From the NCBI GenBank assembly GCA_949775045.1, contig OX459104.1, forward strand, positions 12,943,655 to 13,007,654: DNA of 64,000 bases, in the 5' to 3' direction. Both the position numbers and the translations under genes were made by a program. Within the stretch, counting starts at the first letter, position 1, and every line of letters starts with the position of its first letter. The notes under the pieces were generated by a model. It was not told the origin of the DNA, ran no database searches, and was given only the letters and a program-made list of their open reading frames with translations. Shown here piece after piece: positions 32,901 through 52,800 of this stretch. The DNA comes from Metridium senile (Eukaryota; Cnidaria; Anthozoa; Actiniaria; Metridiidae).

Positions 32901-34018
32901 ATAAGTAGGTTAAGTAGGAAGTTTAACCTTGTTCTCATGACAAAACATTATGACTTAATTAATTGCATGACATATTTTGATCACTGCATTGTCTGATATT
33001 GACATATAATTCAACCATACAACAACCCCTGAATATATTTCAAAACTAAAAATACATTATAAATGATTGAAAAGTTTAGATAAAACATTAAAATAAAGAA
33101 ATGTTAAAAATAATAAATTTTTAAATAAGATTAAATAAGAATTTCAATAGTCACTTTGATAAAATCATTTCTATATGATGCCGAATAAATAAAATCTGAA
33201 GTTAAATGGCGATTGCTATATTTCGCTGTAATCCTTAATTAAGTTAATTAAAAGCCAAGTTTTTATAGGCCACAAACAAACTTCCAGAGCCGCGGTTTGC
33301 CGAGCACTTGTACTAAAAGTGAATTTTTTTATGTGATATCATGTGAATTATTATGTGATATCATATTTTGTATTCACGGAGAATTGTAATCAACACCTTC
33401 ATGCAACACTTCAAGTTGATATTACTAAAGCAATCTAATGAATGTGATTTACATTCTACAAACTATTCCACAAGAAAATAAAACGAATAAATTCTATCCA
33501 CTCCGACCCACTGCAGTGCCGGAACTATGTACAAACATGTACAAGAAACGAATCATATTTCACAACAATTAATCAACGAATTGAACTCAGTACCTGAAAT
33601 GTCTGTTGCTTCTAGCTTTGGTGTATATACATCTAGCTGGTGAGGATCTAGATGAACGCCTGTCCTGGATCCCTGTAATACAAGAAAACAATTATTGGCT
33701 ACGCCTGTAAGGAATCAGCACTGAACAACAACCAACTTTACCGCTCGCGGACGAGAACCCAGAAACTCCGGAACCGTGGAAGGCTCATCTTTAGCGGTCT
33801 TGGAACCCTAATAGATGAAAGAAGTGAAAAGAGTGATGTTAATGTCGGGTACAATAAGACAATCTCAAGGTGCGAGAAACAGATTAAGCTTATTGAAGCC
33901 TAATAGCGCGAAGGAACGAGTTTTTTTTTATTCTACATCTGTTTGGACAATTTACCGATCGTGGACGGGCATCGAAATCTTCTGGGTCGTCTTCAGCAGT
34001 AGTATTCGACTCAGACAT
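14498..34018 (-). CDS. SLC4 Na+/HCO3- cotransporter, electroneutral NBC-like (19 exons)
   Basis: Plasma-membrane bicarbonate transporter for pH control and carbon supply. Exons in gene order: 33956-34018, 33742-33807, 33594-33672, 30040-30111, 29757-29918, 27482-27793, 25820-26205, 24694-24936, 23778-23852, 22950-23107, 21874-22048, 20487-21104, 19797-20075, 19098-19276, 18096-18168, 17401-17469, 16634-16807, 15773-15943, 14498-14923. They total 3,780 nt, 1,259 aa, all phases consistent. The cytoplasmic N-domain carries YVGVHLPLQ, a His/Arg-rich stretch, [32 protein letters not shown] and [17 protein letters not shown]. The membrane part has [51 protein letters not shown] (the family inhibitor-site lysines), [20 protein letters not shown] and [12 protein letters not shown]. 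The tail ([16 protein letters not shown]) matches the SLC4A7/8/10 type rather than anion exchangers. Exon 4 has an upstream AG that would break the frame; the AG before 30111 restores it. Confidence 0.93.
15040..15250. repeat. Degenerate tandem repeat in the last SLC4 intron
   Basis: GTAGTACAATATTTGTACA-like units followed by GCTGTG(C/T)..TTG recur about three times (15030, 15144, 15198). The intron 14924-15772 otherwise holds an AT-rich region with a diverged TTGCAT/ACTGTCGC inverted pair near 15345-15480. Confidence 0.5.
16897..17246. mobile_element. 350-bp hairpin MITE in an SLC4 intron
   Basis: Arms of about 150 bp, for example AATAGGCTGCCCAAAAATTT (16976) facing AAATTTTCGGGCAGCCTATT (17181) and AAGTCTCTTATTGTTGCC facing AATAAGAGACTTTGTATGG. 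The loop contains CCTGGTTCCAACCGGTTAAAA. It fills most of the intron between exons 17 and 16. Confidence 0.85.
17831..17982. mobile_element. MITE family E, copy 2
   Basis: TTAAGCCTGGCTCACACTGC and GTGTGAACCAGGCTTAA are the ends; the centre differs from copy 1, with AACAAAAGAAATT/AATCTTTTGTTTTC as inner arms. The element lies in the SLC4 intron between exons 16 and 15. Confidence 0.8.
18585..18716. mobile_element. Hairpin MITE in SLC4 intron
   Basis: Arms CAGTTCCATTCAGTGACCAT / TGGTCATTAAATGGAACTG and ATAGTTCCAAGTCGATGTTC / AACCTCGACTTGGAACTAT form a near-complete palindrome. Confidence 0.8.
18809..19032. mobile_element. Hairpin MITE adjoining SLC4 exon 14
   Basis: CTCTGAAGCCTGCAAAGAAT and its inverse CCTTTGCAGGCTTCAGAGTG are the ends of a 224-bp element whose right end lies 66 bp from the exon 14 donor site. 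Confidence 0.75.
19452..19716. mobile_element. Foldback element in SLC4 intron 13
   Basis: TATCAAGTGTCAAAG (19460) and CTTTGACACTTGATA (19699) are perfect 15-bp inverted ends, about 250 bp apart, with no coding content. Confidence 0.6.
20216..20312. mobile_element. Hairpin with tRNA-like core
   Basis: GATGAAATACAGAATGATACAT and its inverse ATGTATCTGTATTTCATC flank a centre whose minus strand reads GGGGTTCAATTCCCGCCAAG, a B-box-like promoter sequence. Possibly a shortened tRNA-derived element. Confidence 0.45.
20343..20477. mobile_element. MITE family B, copy 2
   Basis: GTGTTTACAAGTGTTGGTAT through GGTTGGTTGGCAAAACCATA and on; the same order as 2178-2308. It ends 10 bp from the donor of SLC4 exon 12. 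Confidence 0.7.
20487..21104 (-). CDS. SLC4 exon 12: transmembrane core and glycosylated outer loop
   Basis: This 618-nt exon encodes 206 residues (about 598-803). It runs from [13 protein letters not shown] through several membrane spans to [14 protein letters not shown]. Between spans lies an extracellular loop with cysteines in CFC, DCEMM and VACDEN, the four-cysteine arrangement expected of Na+-coupled members, and three N-glycosylation sequons (NGT, NIT, NST) within about 12 residues. A MITE family B copy ends about 10 bp beyond the 3' end of this exon (20343-20477). Confidence 0.9.
21690..21805 (+). mobile_element. tRNA-derived SINE fragment
   Basis: B box GGTTCAAATTCC at 21721-21732, followed by GTTGAAGTCCTGAA, a T run and CGGGCTTCT, a pattern familiar from dispersed cnidarian SINEs. 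The 5' half is poorly preserved. Confidence 0.5.
22440..22670. mobile_element. Hairpin MITE in SLC4 intron
   Basis: GTCAAATAGCAGCTGAGATA and CATATCTCAGCTGCTATTTG are long inverted arms; AACTCTGTTCCAAAA/TTTTGAACAGAG lies at the centre. Confidence 0.7.
23061..23562. repeat. 85-bp minisatellite copying the SLC4 exon 10 acceptor
   Basis: Six units with exact 85-bp spacing (CCGTTACCTA or CTGTTACCTA at 23101, 23186, 23271, 23356, 23441, 23526). The first unit overlaps the real exon (22950-23107): its last 47 bp are coding and the adjoining AG is the real acceptor. The other five units repeat the acceptor and the coding start. Confidence 0.92.
23977..24243 (-). mobile_element. tRNA-derived SINE, copy 1
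   Basis: On the minus strand it starts near 24243: GGAGCAAGGATGGCACAGTT gives an A box TGGCACAGTTGG, and GAGTTCGATTACC a B box about 40 bp later. A tRNA-unrelated body ends in a repeated ACTTT tail (plus-strand AAAGT repeats at 23977-24005). A second copy is at 58327-58576. It lies in the SLC4 intron between exons 9 and 8. Confidence 0.85.
24518..24682. mobile_element. MITE family H, copy 1
   Basis: AGAGTGGTTTTCATTAACCC and GGGTTAATGAAAACCACTAT are the ends; the interior repeats ATTACACTTT motifs. The right end lies 6-10 bp before the donor of SLC4 exon 8. Related: 34543-35070 and a single end at 57926-57972. Confidence 0.85.
25005..25463. mobile_element. 450-bp foldback element in SLC4 intron 7
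   Basis: TTAAGCTGATGTTACGCGCA and GCGTGTAACATCGCCTTTAA are the ends, with CAACAATTTTCAGC/GCTGAAAATCATTG inside. Short ACAATTTTTCGCGA motifs are repeated internally. Confidence 0.8.
26842..27457. mobile_element. 616-bp TIR element beside the SLC4 exon 6 donor
   Basis: Perfect inverted ends CAGGGATTCTGGCATTATGC / GCATAATGCCAGAATCCCTG. The flanks are a 6-bp direct repeat CAAAAG (26836-26841 and 27458-27463). Subterminal ATTATGCGG motifs recur several times. No transposase is visible. The ends resemble hAT-type CAGGG termini, but hAT duplications are 8 bp, so the superfamily is open. Confidence 0.85.
28157..28795. mobile_element. 640-bp foldback element with 12-bp flanking repeat
   Basis: AGTCTCCTTCGCAGCCGTTT and its imperfect inverse (AACGGTTGAGAGGTTGAGACT) are the ends; GCTGCTTCGATTCAAACAAC and GTTGTTCGAATCGAAGCAGC the inner arms. 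CTAGTTTCATAT is present at both outer edges (28158 and 28783), suggesting a target duplication or shared terminus. Confidence 0.75.
31930..32390. mobile_element. Repeat family G, copy 1
   Basis: Shares blocks in order with 41850-42270: AATTCATGAGAAATTGACAAAAG, CTTGAATTTTCT, AAAGAACTAATGTTGGAGTT, and a hairpin GTATGAGATATACAGTGGCT / CCACTGTATATCCCATACAG. It is a dispersed element of unknown class. Confidence 0.6.
32535..32742. mobile_element. Hairpin MITE in SLC4 intron 3
   Basis: CAACGCACTTCACGCATGAAC and GTTCATGCGTGAAGTGTGTT form the ends of a 208-bp AT-rich element. Confidence 0.7.
33594..34018 (-). CDS. SLC4 first three exons: start and N-terminal tail
   Basis: Exon 1 (34018-33956) starts at ATG 34018-34016 with [20 protein letters not shown]. 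Exon 2 (33807-33742) encodes [20 protein letters not shown] and two more residues. Exon 3 (33672-33594) encodes [20 protein letters not shown] and on. The first two introns are phase 0, and both junctions read RPR(S/A) then GS(K/R)T, so exons 1-2 and 2-3 meet at the same motif, as after duplication of a tiny exon. The intron between exons 1 and 2 is 148 bp. Confidence 0.8.
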
Positions 34019-34542
34019 CACATATACATAAAGCTTTCATGTAGAATAGTACCGCTTAAAGCGTTGTTAGTTTGACAGTTCAGGAGCTAGTGATTTTCTT
34101 CGGTGAACACTCTAGTGAACACTATAACAACGTCGTTTAGTTGAAAGAGAGCAAAGGTTTAGTCAAGACCCAGTCCCCCCTCTCAAGATCTGCGTATAAT
34201 CAGAGTAAACAACCTGTCATTGAGCTAAACAATTTCCTCTTTCCTTGCAGATATAAAATAACACAACCAGCGGGGACAAGAATAACTAAAAAGGTAAAGA
34301 CTTAAAAGAAAGAAAGGAAATAATTTTTGGGATTTAAAAGAATAGCAAAAGTGACTTGTAAGAGATCATATCAAAACCACTCGGTATTAAAACATTAAAA
34401 TGCTACAATGTAAATTTTATTAAATATTTATTTCACTTATTAATTAAATACAATTCTAAATTATCAATTTATTTCTAGTAAAACTTTTATAATTTGATTT
34501 ATGTGTGAACTTTTTCCCATATTGTAACACCTCGCTATACTA

Positions 34543-35070
34543 GAGCTGTTCTGATTAACCCGTGAAACAAATAAAGTGTGATAGTCAAATAACAACAAAA
34601 GAACACAATGGAATTACAGTGCTGCTATAATTCAACCGGGGCCACCCCGGGTTTATTAGCCAATCACGTTTGAGCTTAAGAACAAAAGAACCAGACATAG
34701 ACTATCCGTCAAGTCAATTCCCGCCTATAATTTGATTGGCTGATAAGGAGACAAAGTAGATATCTTTTGTTCTTAAGCTCAAACGGCTAATTAGTCGGGC
34801 TAGAAGGCCCGACTCTAGTTTTACCTTTTAGACTATCTGTCACGTCGCGTATAGTCCCCCATGATGCTTTGGGAACGAACACAGGAAGCCCAAAGTAGAA
34901 TTGTTTAGCCTCCTGTGTTGATTTTATGACTAGCCCGACTTCACGCTCATAGAGCGTCTAGTTGGCTAATAAACTCAAGGTGGCCCCAGTTGAATTAGCA
35001 GCACTGTAAGGTGCATTAAAGTAATACACTAAAGTGTGTTTCATGGGTTAATGAGAACCGCTCTAGTATA
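34543..35070. mobile_element. MITE family H, copy 2, containing two nested foldbacks
   Basis: Outer ends AGAGCTGTTCTGATTAACCC / GGGTTAATGAGAACCGCTCT. Inside, 34612-35013 has ends TTACAGTGCTGCTATAATTC / GAATTAGCAGCACTGTAAGG (family I). Inside that, 34660-34795 has arms TTGAGCTTAAGAACAAAAG / CTTTTGTTCTTAAGCTCAA. Confidence 0.85.
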
Positions 35071-35777
35071 ATTATTAGTGGATCACACCTCTACTCACTT
35101 GGTTATAAAATTAATTTATTAAAATTAATTAAAATATATTTATGATATAAAAATAATTTATTATTCTTTGCTATATTTACAACCCAAAGGCCTAGTTCAA
35201 AGCAAATCTCACAGATGTCCTGAATCTAATGCAAATGAGCAAAACATACTGTTTGAATTTATTTGCATTAGATTCAGACAGTACATGCAAGATGGGATTT
35301 TTAAACTATTTTAATATTAAAAAGCCTATAGTTTCCATAATAAAAAAAAATACAAATTCAGACAGTGGGGTAGCATTTTGTATGCTCCACAACGGACTTG
35401 GCTAGAAGAGACAACTGGAACTTTAGGGGGAAGGGTCACATAAATTTGTGCAAGTGAAAATTTAAATGAATCACCACCCCTCCCCCTGCAAATAAAGACC
35501 AATCCCTAATGGCTCGATCCTTATATTTTATGCTAATTTTAAGTTTTCCCATATGAAAGCACTATCAATTAGATCGCTTATTATAAAAATATCAAAAAGA
35601 TAAAAAAATATCACTTGAATGTGAAAACACACTTTGAGATTCTATCTTAAAAAAAATAATTTATATTATTAATTAATTAGTTAATATTTTATAAATATAA
35701 ATACAGTACTGTACTTTGACCACCACACAAAATGCAGGACAAATAGATTATACTGTAGCTGGAGTCGGATTGGAATT

Positions 35778-36052
35778 TTTTGTAGCACTGTCAGTGCAAC
35801 TACTTAAACCGGGGCCACCAAAACATGATTATCCAATCACGATCGAGAATATGAACAATAGAATCTCTACAAATGACTTTTTTGCTTAAAATGCTAATAA
35901 TTTTCATTATTTGTGAACGGAATAGATAAGGATCATTGAATATGAAACATCTTAGCCTGTGAGAACCCTCTACAATTGTTTTGTTTGATCTCAAAAACTA
36001 TTTATTTTAACATTTGTTTGGGTGGCCCCGGTTTCAGTAGTTGCACTGTAAT
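35778..36052. mobile_element. MITE family I, copy 2
   Basis: CAGTGCAACTACTTAAACCG and CGGTTTCAGTAGTTGCACTG, followed by GGGCCACC/GGTGGCCC, are the ends; the termini match those of the element nested at 34612-35013. Confidence 0.85.
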
Positions 36053-36320
36053 TACAGCCATAGATCTTCTAAGTGAAGGTCTGTTTGTGGTTGTTGCATA
36101 CACCCATTCATTCCACATCATATAAAATACAGCCAATCAGAATGCTTGAAAGCCATTGTATATGCAACGATATTCAACTGCCTCTTCCCATGAGACATTG
36201 CAGGTTCTCTATATTTTACAAGATGGTGGGATAAAATAGTTATACAATGTTTTCTCGTGACATACCGTGAATATCTCACTTGTCACTTGTATTTTCTTTG
36301 CATATACATGCACAACACTT

Positions 36321-36527
36321 GCGTGTATACTAGAAAATACAAGTGACTCGTGGCATATTCCACAGTATGCCACTCGAAACCACTGGATAACTTGGTATTT
36401 TTCAAATGATATACACACTCGCGTGTATACTAGAAAATACAAGTGACTCGTGGCATATTCCACAGTATGCCACTCGAAACCATTAGTGAGGATAACTTGG
36501 TATTTTTCAAATGATATGAACACTCAC
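36321..36527. repeat. Tandem duplication of about 100 bp
   Basis: GCGTGTATACTAGAAAATAC through GATAACTTGGTATTTTTCAA occurs twice in direct orientation (from 36322 and 36421), nearly identical. A GTCACTTGTATTTTC inverse stands just before at 36282. Confidence 0.85.
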
Positions 36528-36684
36528 TTATCTCTAGTATGCAATCCCATGTTTCTGGAGGCTTTTAGCTTAAATTAAGTCTGAGAATGACTACATCGAG
36601 CTTCCAGAAACATACATAGTCTTCTAGTTTAGAAGTTTAGGAAGCTTACAGTCGTTCTCAGATACTTGTGCCTCATTTCTAGAA

Positions 36685-37027
36685 CATTGCCGTCTAAACT
36701 TGATTTTGGTGGATGTCAATCAACTGTATTTCCAGGGCAACGCGTACTAATATATCGGTTGCAGATGAGCGATAAAATAGTTACAACGAGTTTCTGTCCT
36801 TAAAATGGGTTAAATATAATCGATTTCAATCTCTCCAATATTCACTTTAGAGTATTCTAGGAAGAAAAGGTTTCAAAATTGATAAAAAGGCAAATATAAA
36901 ATTCAATTCTTTCAATTTAAATCGCTGTTTGTAAACATACAATTTTGGCAACATACAATTTTGGCTGAGTTTCCTTGGAAACATTGTTGATTGACGTCCA
37001 CCAAAATCAAGTCTAGACAGCAATGTA
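36685..37027. mobile_element. Hairpin MITE beyond the LRRC74-like 3' end
   Basis: CATTGCCGTCTAAACTTGAT and ATCAAGTCTAGACAGCAATG with inner TTTTGGTGGATGTCAATCAA/TTGATTGACGTCCACCAAAA are the arms. Confidence 0.8.
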
Positions 37028-37144
37028 TTACAGTGAACAGGAGCGTGAGACTGAGAACGGCTGTAACAATAAAAACCTTTAGGTACGGTACTACATAAGG
37101 CCATAGTCTTCTAGTTTAGTAAGCTAATAATAAAAACCTTTGGG

Positions 37145-49507
<12,363 letters not shown>

Positions 49508-49858
49508 CGGTCACATGGACTTTGATCAAGATCACTCGCATGATCATATTTCTAATAATCAATTTGATTGGTCAATTAGTCATGTCACTGATAGTACGTG
49601 GTTTGTAATTGGTTGTCGAATCTCGTGATTTTACATTACCAAAGAGCAACAGTGTGAAGGCGCGCCAGTAAATCTTTGATTTTTGACCGTATTTCTCGTG
49701 AGTTTAGCCTTTCTTCTTTAGTTAGACTATAACGAAGAGTACTGTAGCTGCCTTAGAACCCTCACTGTTGGCTAATTCGATTGACAGGTGAATATTCAAG
49801 TCCATTTTATTAATAGGTTGTTACGCCATAAACAATAGCAGAGCGTCATACATCGTAG
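49508..49858. promoter_or_regulatory. Shared head-to-head promoter region, LRRC74-like and PAQR
   Basis: 351 bp separate the two divergent ATGs. It holds inverted CCAAT boxes (GATTGGTCAA near 49567 and AATTGGTTG near 49606), GCGCGCC-like GGCGCGCCA at about 49658 and no clear TATA box. Shared 5' regions of this size are typical of bidirectional promoters; co-regulation is inference. Confidence 0.5.
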
Positions 49859-52800
49859 ATGGCCGAGAACCGTCGATACAATTTACGAAGAAGGAAAAAC
49901 AAAATGAGTAGCTGCGGTGATGATCTTGGCGATACTGGCAGTGTATGCATTGAAGGAGGATGGTATTCAGACTCATCTTCTCAAGGAAGTAGAGACGATC
50001 TCAATGATGAACAGCAAGTTTTGCTAGACCACGAAACTGTAGAAGAAACTGTATGTGAAAATACTAATATACAGGACGGAGCTGCCGAAGCTGGCGAGGA
50101 CACCATCACCAAAGGGGCCGTAGAGGAGTTTTTAACGGCTGAACAGAACTCCCAATTATTGAAAGACGATGAACCAAATATCTACAGCGATAATGAAAGC
50201 GACGGTGGAAGTCAGGGCTCAACAGAGTCGAAAAACCTCGAAAGACTCATCATTAACACCGACATTGAAACAGCTAAGGTAAGAAGATATCACGTAAACA
50301 GATTTTTCGTCACAAGCATTTCAGATTTGATACTTTACATTATGAGTGTTTATATAGTGTGTATGTAGCGTCTGGCTCTTAACAACGGTCCTTTATAGTT
50401 ATACGAACATATATGACCGTGAATTGTATTACTGAAAGCTTAAAGATTATAGCTAGGCATGAAATTTGCAAGCTAAATCAATTACGAAATATATTATGGC
50501 TACAAAATTATCCGAAACAAACTCTATTTTATATAATTTTATTAACTATTTGTTGTTTCTGGATACATTTCTATTTTCAAAGAGTTGGGGATTTTTTTAG
50601 AGTTCTGAATAAATGTGTTTTGAATTACGTTTATTCCTTACGAATATGCAAATAAAAATAACAATTAATATTCATTAGGTGATTGAATAAGCCTGTTCAG
50701 CTTTGAATAATATTTATTTATTTCTTTTGTCTTGCTGTGGTTTGTGCTATTTCTTCCAGGACAAAATGAAATATTTCACTTTGTCAAAAATAAAAAAAAT
50801 AAAAAAATGCCATGGCTTATCCTGTAAAAAAAATACCAAACATTAGAAAACGCTTCCTTTACAAGTAATATCCACTTGAAGCTATCAAATTGCACTATTA
50901 ATGACGTAGCAAAGCGAAGAACAAAAGTATGACCCCTTTAAATATATTCACCTTCTTCTTTGCACAGGATTTTGTACTTTAAACCGTGGTGATCCCTGCG
51001 ATACATATATTTTTATGTATTAATAAAGTAAACGTAGATGTGTTTCCATAAGAAGACGTCTTGTTTTACTAAATAAGGCATGCACAAACGTGCGTTAAAG
51101 TGTGTGAATACATTAAAAGAGGTGATTCTTATGTGCTTCGTTCTGTCACATTCCCAAATATATTATCACTGACTAAAAGTTGCTAGTAGTGAAGTTAACG
51201 CTTACATAATTAACAGGTACTTGAAATGTGAATAGTCAAAGTGGGGTCCACCAGCTGCACAAATTACTGTCACATTACACTAGTTATTGCTATTTAGCAC
51301 TACAAGCTGATTTGCAGTTTTCACATTTAGCCAACACCAAATTGGATTTTTTGCTGTGAAATAGAATATTACAGTTGAAAAAAATCGAGTTGTCGATAGA
51401 TCAATTATTAAAACACTGTAAAATTGCATGCTGATTGGCTAATATTTAACATAAACGCTGGTACCCCAGGATAGCTATTCCGTACCTTGATACATATTTT
51501 ATGTTGCTTGTCTTCATGTTCTGTAAGATTGCATGCTGATTGGCTGATACTAAACAGAAAGCCTGGGATCCCAGGGTACTCATACTGTACATGATACATA
51601 TTTGCCTGTATGAATCCATAGAAGACCTAAAATTAACACTGATCAATTAGAAATAGATGGGATATAGTTCTTACAAACCAATAGTAACTCCAAAAAAGCA
51701 ATGATGTCAAAAAAATATCTCTGGTTGGTATTATATTAGACAATCTCTACCAGAACATTTTAACGAACTGGAATTTCTTAAACGATAGGTAATATAATGA
51801 AATTTCGTGTATGAGTATGCTTTTTTCAAACAATGAAATTTGTAACACTGTAAAAAATGTTAACTTAACTTAACTGACGAAAATGTTTTACGGTGAAACA
51901 AATTTCATTATATTACCTATTATTTATATGAAACATCAACACAGCCTATACTAGTTTACTCACTAGTTTCCATTTATATTTTGGTATTCTTTTAACTGAA
52001 CTTTTAGGTGAACTTGTTCACTCTGTTGTATATTTTTGTCCTCCTAGCTTCTGGTTGATCATAAGCCACTTGAGGCACAAATCTTTCTATCGTGGTCTAT
52101 CCATGCCAACACGTTCTGTTCACTCTGTTCCAAAACGTTAATTCTTCATACATGTTTTATATAATGAAATCTAACCCAGAATTCTCAGTGACAAGACCAG
52201 ACTTTTTAAGTAGGTGAAAAGTTGTACTTGCGACTTAGTGATATACATGGATACAGTGATATATTATGTGGAATTGTATTAACAAAGCCATGTTGTTTTG
52301 CAGGTGCTGATACTCAAAGGTGATGAATGTGTGCATTTCTTTGTTCAATCCGTCAAGGAGAATGCCAATGATGTGGCTAAAAGAATCAAAGCAAATATCA
52401 ACGAAGCATCAAAGGAAATCCAGGATAGTTTACAAAGCACTACAGAGAAAGTACATGTCATGTACAGGAACGTCAAAGACAACATGACAGAAACTACAGA
52501 AAAATTCAGAACCAACATTGGAGAAGCATCAGAAAGAGTTCAGGGAAGCTTGCACAATACCTCTGATAAGATTTCGGTTATGTACAAGAACGTTAGAGAC
52601 AATGTATCAGAGACCATGCACGAAGCAGGAGAGAGAGCAGACAAGATACGTAAGGCAATGATAGAGGCTGGACGGTCTGGATGGTATCTTATATCCCATA
52701 TGGAGCTTCCTCATTGGCTGAAAGACAATGAATATCTCTCCGACAGTCATCGACCTCCGTTGTTTTCCTTCAAATCTTGCTTTAAAAGCATATTTAAAAT

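Larger units (their letters stand above)
30116..33593. other. Large SLC4 intron 3
   Basis: No coding exon is seen. It holds a small GC-richer patch with GCCGCCATG near 30205, a hairpin repeat end at 30495-30545 (minus strand GACATCTGACGATGTC then GAAACGTTG), hairpins at 31331-31442, 32280-32350 and 32535-32742, and long AT-rich stretches. 31930-32390 is partly repeated at 41850-42270. Confidence 0.55.
34019..37144. other. Spacer between SLC4 5' end and LRRC74-like 3' end
   Basis: No gene is seen. It contains the nested element 34543-35070, the hairpin 35778-36052, the tandem duplication 36321-36527 and the hairpin 36685-37027. 35100-35770 is AT-rich without recognisable content. The SLC4 promoter should lie just above 34018; no TATA box stands out. 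Confidence 0.55.
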
